Assembly (NCBI GenBank): GCA_023407575.1
Contig: JAEYLX010000006.1
Location: forward strand, 1-64,000
Source of the DNA: Bacillota bacterium
GTDB lineage: Bacteria; Bacillota; Clostridia; Lachnospirales; Lachnospiraceae
Length of the DNA stretch: 64,000 nucleotides
Reading direction: 5' to 3'
How positions within the stretch are numbered: the first letter of the stretch is position 1; every line of letters begins with the position of its first letter. This document shows, piece by piece, positions 52,635 through 61,466 of this stretch. Both the position numbers and the translations under genes were made by a program. The notes beneath the pieces are model-generated. The model did no database searches. It saw only the letters and a list, made by a program, of their open reading frames with translations, and was not told the origin of the DNA.

Positions 52635-52871
52635 TTATTGTTCTTCGCTTTTCTTGGTAAGATAGTTTTCAATATCGCCTATGGTCTGAATAGCTTCTGT
52701 ATCCTCGGTGGGAATTTCAATGCCAAACTCTTCTTCTAATGACATAATTATTTGGAATAAATCAAGTGAATCTGCATTTAAATCATTTTTTAAGGATGTC
52801 TCCTGTGTAAGTTCTGCTACCTCTACTCCTAATTGTTCTGCTACTACCTCTTTAATTTTGTTGAAATCCAT
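52635..52871 (-). CDS. acpP: Acyl carrier protein
   Basis: 78 residues with an acidic helical fold; NDLNADSLDLFQIIMSLEEEFG near 33 contains the Asp-Ser-Leu site where phosphopantetheine attaches. It carries the growing acyl chain. AGGAGG lies before ATG 52871. A purine-only leader precedes the gene on the coding strand. Confidence 0.96.
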   Translation of the reverse strand: MDFNKIKEVVAEQLGVEVAELTQETSLKNDLNADSLDLFQIIMSLEEEFGIEIPTEDTEAIQTIGDIENYLTKKSEEQ

Positions 52872-52902
52872 GATATTTTCCTCCTGATTTGTTATTGTTA
52901 TA

Positions 52903-52973
52903 TTCTCTTATTTTCTTTTTTTCTTTATTTCTTTTCTTTATCTTTTTATCTTTTTATCTTTTCTATTTTTTTC
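52903..52973 (-). other. Purine-rich, C-free leader before acpP
   Basis: About 70 bases with no G on the plus strand (no C on the minus strand) and repeats such as AAAAAGAT and GATAAAAAG. Together with the AGGAGG it forms an unstructured leader, which would favour high translation of acpP. It could also form an unusual triplex-type DNA. Confidence 0.6.
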
Positions 52974-53023
52974 ACTATTTTGTATTTCTAAGATTATTTT
53001 GATAATGTCCGTTTTAACACAAC

Positions 53024-53998
53024 TTATACTTGAAATAGAATTGCTCCGCTGGTCATTCCTCCACCAAAGCCAACAAGAATGACATGATCGCCTTCTTGCA
53101 ACAGCCCGGATGTAACTATTTCATCTAATGCTATTCCTATCGTTGCTGCTGAAGTGTTGCCGTAACGCTCCAGATTAACAAAGAACTTATCAAATGGAAC
53201 CCCAAGCACTTTTGCCGCATGTTCTAGTATTCTGGAATTAGCTTGATGTGCCACAATATACTTAATATCCTCTTGTTGTAATTTTGAACTATCCAAAACT
53301 TTACGAATCAGCTCTGTTATACTTCGAACTGCAAACTTAAAAACCTCTTGCCCTTGCATTGAAATTGTAGGATGAAGTGCTTCACTCTCTCCTTTCATAA
53401 AAGGATTGAATACGGCAACTGCAGGTAAGGTTAAATATTCCTTCTTACGCCCGTCACTTGCTAAATGAATTGCGCTAATTCCCTTCTGCTCCGAAGCAGT
53501 TAATACCACTGCACCTGCTCCATCTCCAAAGAGTACACAGGTTGAGCGATCCGACCAGTCCAGGGTTTTCGAGAGTGTTTCTGCTCCAACAACTAAAATG
53601 TTAGTATAACGTCCACTTTCAATAAATGCGGTTGCCACCGAGATACCATAAACCAATCCTGTACAGGCTGCTGCTAAATCAAAGGCTGCTGCATTTACGG
53701 CACCTAATCGCTCCTGTATGATACAGGCAACGGATGGCATAAAGGAATCCGGAGAAATCGTTGCACATATGATTAAATCTAAATCTAATGCTTGAAGTCC
53801 CGATTTGAGTAATGCATTTTTTGATGCTTCAAATGCTAAATCCGAAGTATTTTCACCCGTCGAAATTCTTCTTTCCTTTATACCTGTTCTGGATACAATC
53901 CATTCATCGCTAGTGTCTACCAGTTCTGCCATTGCCTCATTAGTAACAACCAGCTGGGGTACGTAACTTCCAGTGCCAACAATTGTTGCAAATTTCAT
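53024..53998 (-). CDS. fabH: 3-oxoacyl-ACP synthase III
   Basis: 324 residues. GTGSYVPQLVVTNEAM near 8, DEWIVSRTGIKERRI near 31, AACTGLVYGI near 109 with catalytic Cys, IVAHQANSRILEHAAK near 247 (His) and NTSAATIGIAL near 280 (Asn) make the triad of FabH. It starts fatty-acid synthesis by joining acetyl-CoA and malonyl-ACP. First enzyme gene after fabT. Confidence 0.96.
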   Translation of the reverse strand: MKFATIVGTGSYVPQLVVTNEAMAELVDTSDEWIVSRTGIKERRISTGENTSDLAFEASKNALLKSGLQALDLDLIICATISPDSFMPSVACIIQERLGAVNAAAFDLAAACTGLVYGISVATAFIESGRYTNILVVGAETLSKTLDWSDRSTCVLFGDGAGAVVLTASEQKGISAIHLASDGRKKEYLTLPAVAVFNPFMKGESEALHPTISMQGQEVFKFAVRSITELIRKVLDSSKLQQEDIKYIVAHQANSRILEHAAKVLGVPFDKFFVNLERYGNTSAATIGIALDEIVTSGLLQEGDHVILVGFGGGMTSGAILFQV

Positions 53999-54014
53999 GA
54001 TGTGAGTCCTCCTG

Positions 54015-54473
54015 TTATTCCTTTTTCGAACCCATATAGATTTCTTTTAAATGTATATTCAACTTACCCAAAGCAGTCAGAAGAATTTCCTCTTCCTGCG
54101 GGTTAAAATCCATCAATACAGCTTTCACCATATCTAGATGGAACTTTTCATGAATACGATAGGCAAGCTTTCCTCTTCTCGTTAAGCTGATATTTACAAT
54201 TCGTCTGTCAACATCACTTCTGCTGCGCTCTAAGTATCCTTTTTTAATCAGCTTATCTACTGCAATCGTTAAGGTTCCCATTGTAATCTCAAGCTCAGTC
54301 GCTACCTCAGACATAGTCTTTGAACCATATAAACCAACCGCATCAATTGTATGTATCTCCGTGATGGACAGATCGCTAAACTCTCCGGTTTTAATTGAAT
54401 ATTCTTCAATACGGTTAACATCGTCATAGACTTCCACCAGCATCTTATTAATCATAATTAGCTTTTCATTCAT
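54015..54473 (-). CDS. fabT: MarR-family fatty-acid regulator FabT
   Basis: 152 residues. A winged helix covers about 40-100 (LSITEIHTIDAVGLYG, ATELEITMGTLTIAVDKLIKKGYLERSRSDVDRRI). In streptococci and lactococci FabT with acyl-ACP represses this operon. It heads the operon and a FabT-like palindrome overlies its promoter, so autoregulation is likely. The start at 54473 lies 35 bases from the operator. Confidence 0.9.
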   Translation of the reverse strand: MNEKLIMINKMLVEVYDDVNRIEEYSIKTGEFSDLSITEIHTIDAVGLYGSKTMSEVATELEITMGTLTIAVDKLIKKGYLERSRSDVDRRIVNISLTRRGKLAYRIHEKFHLDMVKAVLMDFNPQEEEILLTALGKLNIHLKEIYMGSKKE

Positions 54474-54507
54474 CTGAACACTCCTAAGTATTTGCTTTGT
54501 ATTGCAA

Positions 54508-54528
54508 ATATTTTGATAATCAAAATAT
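54508..54528. promoter_or_regulatory. FabT-type operator
   Basis: ATATTTTGA, TAA, TCAAAATAT is a perfect nine-base inverted repeat close to the known FabT site pattern (TTTGATTATCAAA). It overlaps the -10 of the operon promoter. Confidence 0.85.
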
Positions 54529-54552
54529 ATATCATAGTTATAGAATTGTCAA
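54524..54552 (-). promoter_or_regulatory. Promoter of the fatty-acid operon
   Basis: Minus strand TTGACA (54552-54547), 17-base spacer, TATATT (54529-54524). The -10 lies within the FabT-like operator, so binding would block polymerase. Confidence 0.85.
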
Positions 54553-54595
54553 GCGTATTTTATTTGATACTGGAACTAAGAAAGGTGTATACTAT

Positions 54596-54647
54596 AAAAA
54601 GGACGAACACAAAACCGATTAATATCAGTTGTGTATTCGTCCTTTTT
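54596..54647. terminator. Bidirectional terminator between fabT and glnN
   Basis: AAAAAGGACGAA and TTCGTCCTTTTT form a 12-base stem extended by further pairs. It lies downstream of glnN (stop 54687) and before the fab promoter, insulating both units. Confidence 0.8.
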
Positions 54648-54686
54648 ACCAAGTTATATCATGAAAGATAGAGTAAGGGCTATATT

Positions 54687-56795
54687 TTATACTTCAAATA
54701 ATAGATCAGCGTAAGTAGGTACTGGCCATAATTCCTTATCAACAATTACCTCTAGTGCATCAATAGGTGCTCTTAATGCGTTCATAGCTGCAACAACGTC
54801 GGAATGGAAGAATTCTGCTGCTTCAGAAGCTTCTGCAAACTCATTTGCCTTAACAGTAGCAGCCTGTAGGGCCTTTAATGCCTTCTGTGCTTCTGCAAGA
54901 AGTGTAGATGCTTCTACTAATAAAGAACTCTGAACACTTACATCAGCATCAGCTACCGCTGCTTTTACAGCATTGATAGAATCAGCAAGTTTCTTAGTAA
55001 ATTTAATTACTGCTGGAATATACTTCACACTTACCATAGAAATAGCAGTTCTAGCTTCAATATTAATTGCTTTTGCATAGGACTCGAATAATATCTCTTC
55101 ACGTGAATGCAATTCTATAGCAGATAATACATGATGCTTCTCAAATAACTTAACAGATTTCTCTGTAGCAATTGCAGGAATAGCTTCAACCATGGATTTG
55201 ATGTTAGGAAGACCTCTTCTTTCAGCCTCTGCAACCCATTCATCTGAATAACCATTGCCATTGAATACGATTCTCTGATGATCTCTTAAAGTGCTCTTAA
55301 TTAAATCATGAACAGCAAGATCGAAGTTTTCTTCTTTTTCTAACTGATCTGCGAAATCGCTAAGGACATCAGCAGTGATGGTATTTAATACTGTATTCGG
55401 CATAGCGATAGATGCAGAAGATGCAACCATACGGAATTCAAATTTATTACCAGTGAAGGCAAATGGTGAAGTACGATTTCTATCAGTAGCATCCTTTGGA
55501 AGTGTAGGAAGTGTCTGAACACCAATCTTTAAGTTTCCACCATCTTTGCTATTCTTTGCTTCTCCAGTTTCGATTAACTGTGAAATTACATCCTGAAGCT
55601 GTTCTCCAAGGAAGATAGAGATGATTGCAGGAGGTGCCTCATTTGCTCCTAATCTGTGGTCATTACCAGGATTAGCTGCGGAAACACGAAGTAGGTCTGC
55701 ATGAACATCTACTGCTTTAATAACAGCGGTTAAGAATAAGAGGAATTGAATATTCTCATGAGGTGTCTTACCAGGATCTAATAAGTTCTTGCCTGTATTC
55801 GTAACCATGGACCAGTTGTTATGCTTACCGGAGCCATTAACACCTGCAAAAGGCTTCTCATGAAGCAGACAGGTAAGATTGTGACGATATGCCACCTTCT
55901 TCATAGTTTCCATAACTAACTGATTATGATCTGTTGCAATGTTAGCAGTAGCATAGATTGGTGCTAATTCATGCTGTGCTGGAGCAACTTCATTATGCTG
56001 TGTTTTAGCTGTAACACCTAATTTCCAAAGCTCAATATTAAGCTCCTTCATATAAGATGCAATTTTTTCTTTAATGCTACCGAAATAATGATCTTCTAAT
56101 TCCTGACCCTTAGGAGGCATAGCACCGAATAAGGTTCTTCCAGTAAAAATAAGGTCATCTCTCTTTAAGTACTTAGCTTTATCTACAATGAAGTATTCTT
56201 GTTCAGGACCAACAGATGTTGATACTCTGACAACTTCCTTATGTCCAAATAATTTAAGAACACGAACAGCCTGTGTGCTAATTGCTTCCATTGATCTTAG
56301 AAGAGGAGTTTTCATATCGAGAGCTTCTCCAGTATAGGAACAGAAAGCGGTTGGGATACAAAGAGTAACACCTGCAGCATCTTCTCTTAAGAATGCTGGT
56401 GAAGTACAATCCCAAGCTGTATATCCTCTAGCTTCAAAGGTAGCTCTTAAACCACCGGATGGGAAAGAAGATGCATCTGGCTCACCTTTAATTAATTCTT
56501 TACCGGAAAACTCCATGATAACCTTACCGTCAGAGGTAGGATTAATAAAGGAATCATGCTTTTCTGCAGTGATACCAGTCATTGGCTGGAACCAGTGAGT
56601 ATAATGTGTTGCACCACGCTCAATTGCCCAATCCTTCATGGCATTTGCAACAACTTCAGCAACGCTAGGATCTAAATCCTCCCCATTCTCAAGCGTCTTC
56701 TTAAGAGCTGCATAAGTTTTCTTTGGTAGGCGCTCAACCATTGTCGCCTCATTAAATACATCCGTTCCAAAAAGCTCAGTTAATTTCTCAGACAT
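54687..56795 (-). CDS. glnN: Glutamine synthetase type III
   Basis: 702 residues, far longer than type I. GATHYTHWFQPMTG near 60, FPSGGLRATFEARGYTAWD near 105, TAKTQHNEVAPAQHELAP near 255 and KPFAGVNGSGKHNNWSM near 318 are type III motifs for ammonia and ATP sites. It makes glutamine from glutamate and ammonia in the cytosol. GAGAGGAG precedes ATG 56795. Its 335-base leader contains several hairpins, so it is probably regulated at RNA level. Confidence 0.95.
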   Translation of the reverse strand: MSEKLTELFGTDVFNEATMVERLPKKTYAALKKTLENGEDLDPSVAEVVANAMKDWAIERGATHYTHWFQPMTGITAEKHDSFINPTSDGKVIMEFSGKELIKGEPDASSFPSGGLRATFEARGYTAWDCTSPAFLREDAAGVTLCIPTAFCSYTGEALDMKTPLLRSMEAISTQAVRVLKLFGHKEVVRVSTSVGPEQEYFIVDKAKYLKRDDLIFTGRTLFGAMPPKGQELEDHYFGSIKEKIASYMKELNIELWKLGVTAKTQHNEVAPAQHELAPIYATANIATDHNQLVMETMKKVAYRHNLTCLLHEKPFAGVNGSGKHNNWSMVTNTGKNLLDPGKTPHENIQFLLFLTAVIKAVDVHADLLRVSAANPGNDHRLGANEAPPAIISIFLGEQLQDVISQLIETGEAKNSKDGGNLKIGVQTLPTLPKDATDRNRTSPFAFTGNKFEFRMVASSASIAMPNTVLNTITADVLSDFADQLEKEENFDLAVHDLIKSTLRDHQRIVFNGNGYSDEWVAEAERRGLPNIKSMVEAIPAIATEKSVKLFEKHHVLSAIELHSREEILFESYAKAINIEARTAISMVSVKYIPAVIKFTKKLADSINAVKAAVADADVSVQSSLLVEASTLLAEAQKALKALQAATVKANEFAEASEAAEFFHSDVVAAMNALRAPIDALEVIVDKELWPVPTYADLLFEV

Positions 56796-57131
56796 ACAAT
56801 ATCTCCTCTCATGATTTAAGAAAGAGTTTCGCTTGCGAAACTCTAGCACCGAGCACGGTCGACAAAGCCGACATATTTCAACACGCGCGAGTGTGCATTT
56901 TTGCGAAGCATTTACAATTAATAGGACGAACTAGCCTATTAATGTAAAAAGGTGTCCTCAAATAATTGAGAACACCTTTGCTCCAATAATAGTTTTAGAT
57001 ATAAAATTATATATCTTATATACCATGTTTCGCTGGAAAAGAAAAGTGTTTTTTTGTATTTTTTTATAATTTATGAAAAATAACCGAAACAGCTTAATTT
57101 TCATAAGTTATTCATACAAATTTATTATAAT
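56796..57131 (-). promoter_or_regulatory. Structured leader of glnN
   Basis: Leader of about 180 bases after a probable TATAAT near 57010. Hairpin 1 (56947-56978) AAAGGTGTTCTC/GAGGACACCTTT is followed by T-rich DNA and resembles a terminator. Hairpins with TTAATAGG/CCTATTAA and GAGTTTCG/CGAAACTC (56824-56843, near the ribosome site) follow. The layout suggests attenuation, perhaps by an ANTAR-type antiterminator. No known riboswitch is recognised. Confidence 0.6.
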
Positions 57132-57791
57132 CTATTCCAGATACCATTGATCAAGACCACTATTCTCATCCGATTCATCTGCTGGTGGCATATATTTTTT
57201 TAAGATTCGTTCCATAAATATTGATGTTACGAAAGCTGAAATAACAGGTGCTATAAATATTAATACAAATAAATACATAACGCCAACAATGATAGCCGCC
57301 TGAATTATTAACATAAGTAATGTGAAAGGCAAATGCTTAATGGACATTAAAAAAACTGTTTTTATTAGTTGCTTTGTCTTCATTTCAAATCGTGACAACA
57401 CAGGGAAAATGTAAATTGTAACAAAAGATAGCATAAATGCAATTGCAATATAAATACCAAACAGCACTGAATTCATTGTATTCTCACCATTCCAGGAGGA
57501 ATACGTAGCCATAATATCAATCGCTAGAATTACATACATAATAAACAGAATTAGCCCAATAAAGGATGCTCTTTTAAAATTTAGTTTAAATGATTTAAAG
57601 AACTCTCGAAATAAATATCCCCGTTCTCTTCTTAGTACCTTCACCGTTGCATAATAAAGCGCTGTAGTTGCCGGACCAATCGTTACAATTGGGATACAAA
57701 GTAGCAAGTAAACCACACTTAGGAAAATGACATCGCAAGCCTTTCCTAGAAATGTGAAAACAGGATTGTCCATATTAAAAAGATTACTCAT
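57132..57791 (-). CDS. DUF624 (YesL-like) membrane protein
   Basis: 219 residues with five to six membrane segments; CDVIFLSVVYLLLCIPIVTIGPATTALYYATVKVLRRERGYL near 18-58 is the family signature. YesL-like proteins lie with sugar permeases in Bacillus, but no transporter is near. Function unknown. It stands alone, upstream of glnN's leader and read in the same direction. Confidence 0.85.
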   Translation of the reverse strand: MSNLFNMDNPVFTFLGKACDVIFLSVVYLLLCIPIVTIGPATTALYYATVKVLRRERGYLFREFFKSFKLNFKRASFIGLILFIMYVILAIDIMATYSSWNGENTMNSVLFGIYIAIAFMLSFVTIYIFPVLSRFEMKTKQLIKTVFLMSIKHLPFTLLMLIIQAAIIVGVMYLFVLIFIAPVISAFVTSIFMERILKKYMPPADESDENSGLDQWYLE

Positions 57792-57996
57792 ATACTAACC
57801 ATGCCTTTCTCTCTACCTGCTAACTTAGGTCCACAGGTGCATATTTACGTGAAGCTTAATCTATCTATAATTTTACCATAGCTTTAAGTTTTAAGAAAGA
57901 GAAGAGTGAAAGATTTTATAAATCTTTCATATACAGTGGATGTAAATAAACATTGATATCGTAGGGGCCTTTCACATATACCTTTGCACAATAATA

Positions 57997-58027
57997 CAGA
58001 CCAGTATAGAAAATCTACACCGGTCTG
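57997..58027 (-). terminator. Stem-loop after rubrerythrin
   Basis: CAGACCGGTGTAG and CTATACTGGTCTG pair in a 13-base stem with weak pairs around AAAAT/ATTTT. The following T-run is poor, so it may be a weak terminator. Confidence 0.5.
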
Positions 58028-58056
58028 ATTTAAACTAATATTTAATTCAGTATTAC

Positions 58057-58650
58057 TTAGAAACAATCATCCAATAACTGGAAGTAATCTCTTGGATGGT
58101 GGCATGCTGGACAAAGTGCAGGAGCTGCATCACCTTCATGAATATGACCGCAGTTGATACATTTCCAGAAAACTTTACCGTCTTTCTTAAATACGGTACC
58201 ATTCTCAATATTTTCTAAAAGCTTGCGATATCTGGCTTCATGATGCTTTTCAACCTTAGCAATTGCTGTAAAGCGAGCTGCGATTCCTGGGAAGCCTTCC
58301 TCTTTTGCAATTCTTGCAAACTCTGGATAATCGATTTCATGCTCTTCTTTCTCACCGTCAGCTGCTGCTCTTAAATTAGCAATTGTATCTCCAAAAGCAA
58401 AGGGATAGGTAGCATTGATTTCAACTGGAGCAGGATTCTCTCCATCTAAATGCTCTAGTGCCAGCTTCATAAATACTTTTGCATGCTCTTTCTCATTCTC
58501 AGCAGTCTCAGTAAAAATATTTTGTATCTGCTTATATCCTTCCTTACCTGCAACAGATGCAAAATACGTATAGCGTGTTCTTGCCTGTGATTCACCAGCG
58601 AAAGCCTTCATAAGGTTTTCCAGTGTTTTCGTTCCTCTTAAATTTGCCAT
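58057..58650 (-). CDS. rbr: Rubrerythrin
   Basis: 197 residues. A di-iron four-helix bundle covers 1-145 with GESQARTRYTYFA near 17, ENEKEHAKVF near 50 and EKHHEARYRKLLE near 128. The C-terminal rubredoxin domain has CINCGHIHEG near 163 and CPACHHPRDYF near 178. It detoxifies hydrogen peroxide in anaerobes using electrons from rubredoxin or NADH enzymes. GGAGG precedes ATG 58650. Confidence 0.96.
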   Translation of the reverse strand: MANLRGTKTLENLMKAFAGESQARTRYTYFASVAGKEGYKQIQNIFTETAENEKEHAKVFMKLALEHLDGENPAPVEINATYPFAFGDTIANLRAAADGEKEEHEIDYPEFARIAKEEGFPGIAARFTAIAKVEKHHEARYRKLLENIENGTVFKKDGKVFWKCINCGHIHEGDAAPALCPACHHPRDYFQLLDDCF

Positions 58651-58821
58651 ATGTATCCTCCTATCAATATCATAAAGTGACCTCAATTGCTGATGTACGA
58701 TTTAAGGTCTCTTTTTGCATGATACCATATTTTTAAATTAATTCCAAATGTTTTATAATAAATTAATAATATCACTCTCAATTGTTTATGTTTTTCCTAT
58801 TTTTCAACAAATTGCATCTGC

Positions 58822-58946
58822 TTAGAACCAGATAAAATAAGAACAAATTAGCCGTGAAAGCTTGCTTTCAAAGGCCAATTTGTTCTTATTTTGTTTGGCG
58901 AGAGCCAAAAAGCTCGAAAACCGCAGGTTTTCGAGCTTGGTTCTAA
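58822..58946. repeat. Multi-hairpin palindromic element
   Basis: TTAGAACCA (58822-58830) pairs with TGGTTCTAA (58938-58946). Inside are AAAATAAGAACAAATT with its 16-base complement (58834-58849 / 58877-58892), TTGGCGAGAGCCAA, and AAGCTCGAAAACC with its complement (58910-58922 / 58926-58938). This would fold as a closed three-stem junction. It lies between DUF1015 and rubrerythrin and may be a terminator, a structured RNA or a mobile repeat. Confidence 0.75.
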
Positions 58947-58982
58947 ACGCTTCTTCGTTCGGCATTTGCAAGAAATCTTTCG

Positions 58983-60221
58983 TTATATCATATGAACAAA
59001 TAGACCACTTCTTAGTTTTGGTTCAAACCAAGTAGACTTTGGTGGCATAAGCTTACCGGCATCCGATACCTGGAATAATTCTTCGATTGAGGTCGGATAC
59101 ATAGAAAAAGCTATTTTCATATCCTGATTCACTCTTATCTCCAGTTCCTTTAATCCTCGAATTCCACCGACAAAGTCAATTCGATTATCTACTCTAGGAT
59201 CTTTAATTCCTAATACAGGACTTAAGAGGTAATCTTGAAGCAATGATACGTCAAGAGAAGCTACGGGATCTGAAATTTCAAGCAGTGCTTTCTTTGCAGA
59301 AAGTTCATACCACTTACCCTCCAAATACATACCAAAGCTTGCTTTCTTATTAGGAGCATACGGGGTCTTACCCATTTCACTTATATAAAAATTTTCATTT
59401 ATACCTGCGAGCAATTCCTCCCTGCTCAAACCGTTCCAATCTTTAACTACACGATTGTATGGCATAATCATAAGTTGATCATGTGGAAACAATACAGATA
59501 GGAAATAATTAAATTCTTCCTTCCCTGTGTATTCTGGATTCTCCTGCCTTCTCATTAAGCCAACTTTAACTGCTGATGCTGCACGATGATGCCCATCTGC
59601 GATATAAATATTATCTATGGCAGCAAATGCTTTCTTTATATCCAGGATTTGGTCCAGATTAGAAATGCTCCAGACATTATGGATAACCCCATCAAGAGCC
59701 TTAAAACTATATAATGCGCTTTCTGTCTTTGTCTGCTCTACGATATCATTTATCAATTGATGCGCGCGATAAGCAAGAAAAATTGGCCCAGTTTGCGCAC
59801 TACAGCTATCCACATGTTTGATTCGATCAATTTCCTTTTCTTCTCTTGTATTCTCATGCTTCTTAATCCGATTGTTTAGATAATCATCAATAGAAGCACA
59901 GGCCACCAAACCAGTCTGTGACCTTCCACCCATGATTAATTCATAGACATAATAACACTCTGTTTGTTCCTGTATTAATATACCGTCCCTTAGCATCTGC
60001 ACAAGGAGTTCTTTTGCTTTTCTATATACTCTGGAATCATAGGTATCTACAGAATCCTCAAAGCTTGTTTCTGGTCGATCCACTCGTAAAAAGGATAATG
60101 GTTCCCTGGATATCTCCTGCTTTGCCTCTGCACGGCTGTAGACATCATAAGGTAATGCTGCAACCTTATGTGCAACTTCCTGATTTGGTCTAAACCCGAT
60201 AAATGGTTTGATTAGTGCCAT
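58983..60221 (-). CDS. DUF1015 family protein, serine cluster
   Basis: 412 residues. KPFIGFRPNQEVAHKVAALPYDV at the start is the DUF1015 pattern, and IADGHHRAASAV near 203 resembles the nucleotide motif of ParB/SbnI/SerK-type proteins. SerK and SbnI phosphorylate free serine. It lies just downstream of serA and serC in the same direction. A serine-phosphate role is inferred from the motif and from its neighbours. Confidence 0.8.
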   Translation of the reverse strand: MALIKPFIGFRPNQEVAHKVAALPYDVYSRAEAKQEISREPLSFLRVDRPETSFEDSVDTYDSRVYRKAKELLVQMLRDGILIQEQTECYYVYELIMGGRSQTGLVACASIDDYLNNRIKKHENTREEKEIDRIKHVDSCSAQTGPIFLAYRAHQLINDIVEQTKTESALYSFKALDGVIHNVWSISNLDQILDIKKAFAAIDNIYIADGHHRAASAVKVGLMRRQENPEYTGKEEFNYFLSVLFPHDQLMIMPYNRVVKDWNGLSREELLAGINENFYISEMGKTPYAPNKKASFGMYLEGKWYELSAKKALLEISDPVASLDVSLLQDYLLSPVLGIKDPRVDNRIDFVGGIRGLKELEIRVNQDMKIAFSMYPTSIEELFQVSDAGKLMPPKSTWFEPKLRSGLFVHMI

Positions 60222-60267
60222 TGCAACCTCCTATATCCTTTTTTTACTTTATATTTGATGTTTCCTG

Positions 60268-61446
60268 CTACTTAACGATTCTTACCTTAAGAACACCCTC
60301 GATAGCTGAAAGCTTCTCAGCCACCTCGTCATTAATCGTAGTTTCAACATCTAACACAGTATAAGCGTAATCCCCACGGCTCTTATTCACCATGTCTGCA
60401 ATATTAACATTCATAGAGGAAAATGCACCCGTAAACTGGGTCAGCATGTTGGGAATATTTCTATGTAGAATTGCAATCCTTCCTGCAGAGGTACAAACAC
60501 CCGCATCGCAATTGGGATAATTCACAGAGTTTCTTATGGTTCCATACTCCATATATTCACGAAGTTGCTTTACTGCCATGACGGCACAATTATCTTCGGA
60601 TTCTTCTGTGGATGCGCCCAAATGAGGAATCGCAATTACACCCTCCATTTTAGCAGTCTTTTCATTGGGGAAATCCGTAATATATTTAGCCACCTTACCG
60701 GTTTTTAATGCAATTTCAATATCAGTATCGTTTACAAGAAGGTCTCTGGCAAAATTAAGGATAACAACACCATCCTTCATCTTAGAAATACTGTCTGTGT
60801 TAATCATTTCCCTGGTATTAACGCTAGAATCAGCATCTGCGATTAAAGGTGTATGTACGGTAATATAATCACAGGCTCTATAGATTTCTTCTCTGGTCTT
60901 TACGTGAACGATATCCCTGGATAAATTCCAGGCACTGTCTACTGAGATAAACGGATCATAGCCATATACCTCCATTCCCAAACGATTTGCTGCATTAGCT
61001 ACCAGTACACCAATTGCACCTAGACCAATTACACCAAGTTTCTTTCCTTGAACTTCTCTTCCTGCAAACTTGCCTTTTTCTTTTTCAACCAGTTTGGCAA
61101 CGGATGGATCTTCCTTGACGGTTTGAACCCAGTTAACACCCCCAATAATATCTCTGGAGGCCAACATAAGACCCGCAATAACTAATTCCTTCACGCCATT
61201 TGCATTTGCACCGGGTGTATTAAATACAACAATACCTTTTTCTGCGCAATCTACTAACGGTATGTTATTAACACCAGCTCCCGCTCTTGCAATCGCCTTC
61301 AAATTATCATCAAATTTCATGTCATGCATTGCAGCACTACGAACCAGTACAACATCTGCATCATTGATATTCTCCACTTTATCGTATTGCTCCGAAAAGA
61401 TATTTAGCCCAACATCTGCGATTGGATTTAGACAATTATATTTCAT
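60268..61446 (-). CDS. serA: D-3-phosphoglycerate dehydrogenase
   Basis: 392 residues. The NAD domain carries GVIGLGAIGVLVANAANRLG near 140 and HTPLIADADSS near 198; IPHLGASTEESEDNCA near 270 holds the catalytic His. A C-terminal ACT domain (about 318-392) suggests serine feedback. It oxidises 3-phosphoglycerate, the first step of serine synthesis. Twenty bases follow serC. Confidence 0.92.
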   Translation of the reverse strand: MKYNCLNPIADVGLNIFSEQYDKVENINDADVVLVRSAAMHDMKFDDNLKAIARAGAGVNNIPLVDCAEKGIVVFNTPGANANGVKELVIAGLMLASRDIIGGVNWVQTVKEDPSVAKLVEKEKGKFAGREVQGKKLGVIGLGAIGVLVANAANRLGMEVYGYDPFISVDSAWNLSRDIVHVKTREEIYRACDYITVHTPLIADADSSVNTREMINTDSISKMKDGVVILNFARDLLVNDTDIEIALKTGKVAKYITDFPNEKTAKMEGVIAIPHLGASTEESEDNCAVMAVKQLREYMEYGTIRNSVNYPNCDAGVCTSAGRIAILHRNIPNMLTQFTGAFSSMNVNIADMVNKSRGDYAYTVLDVETTINDEVAEKLSAIEGVLKVRIVK

Positions 61447-61466
61447 AATAAGGATGCTCCTTTGGA

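Noticed and set aside
57884..58066. Minus-strand 60-codon frame after rubrerythrin
   Set aside because: It contains the terminator-like stem and overlaps the end of rubrerythrin, has no ribosome site and no recognised similarity.
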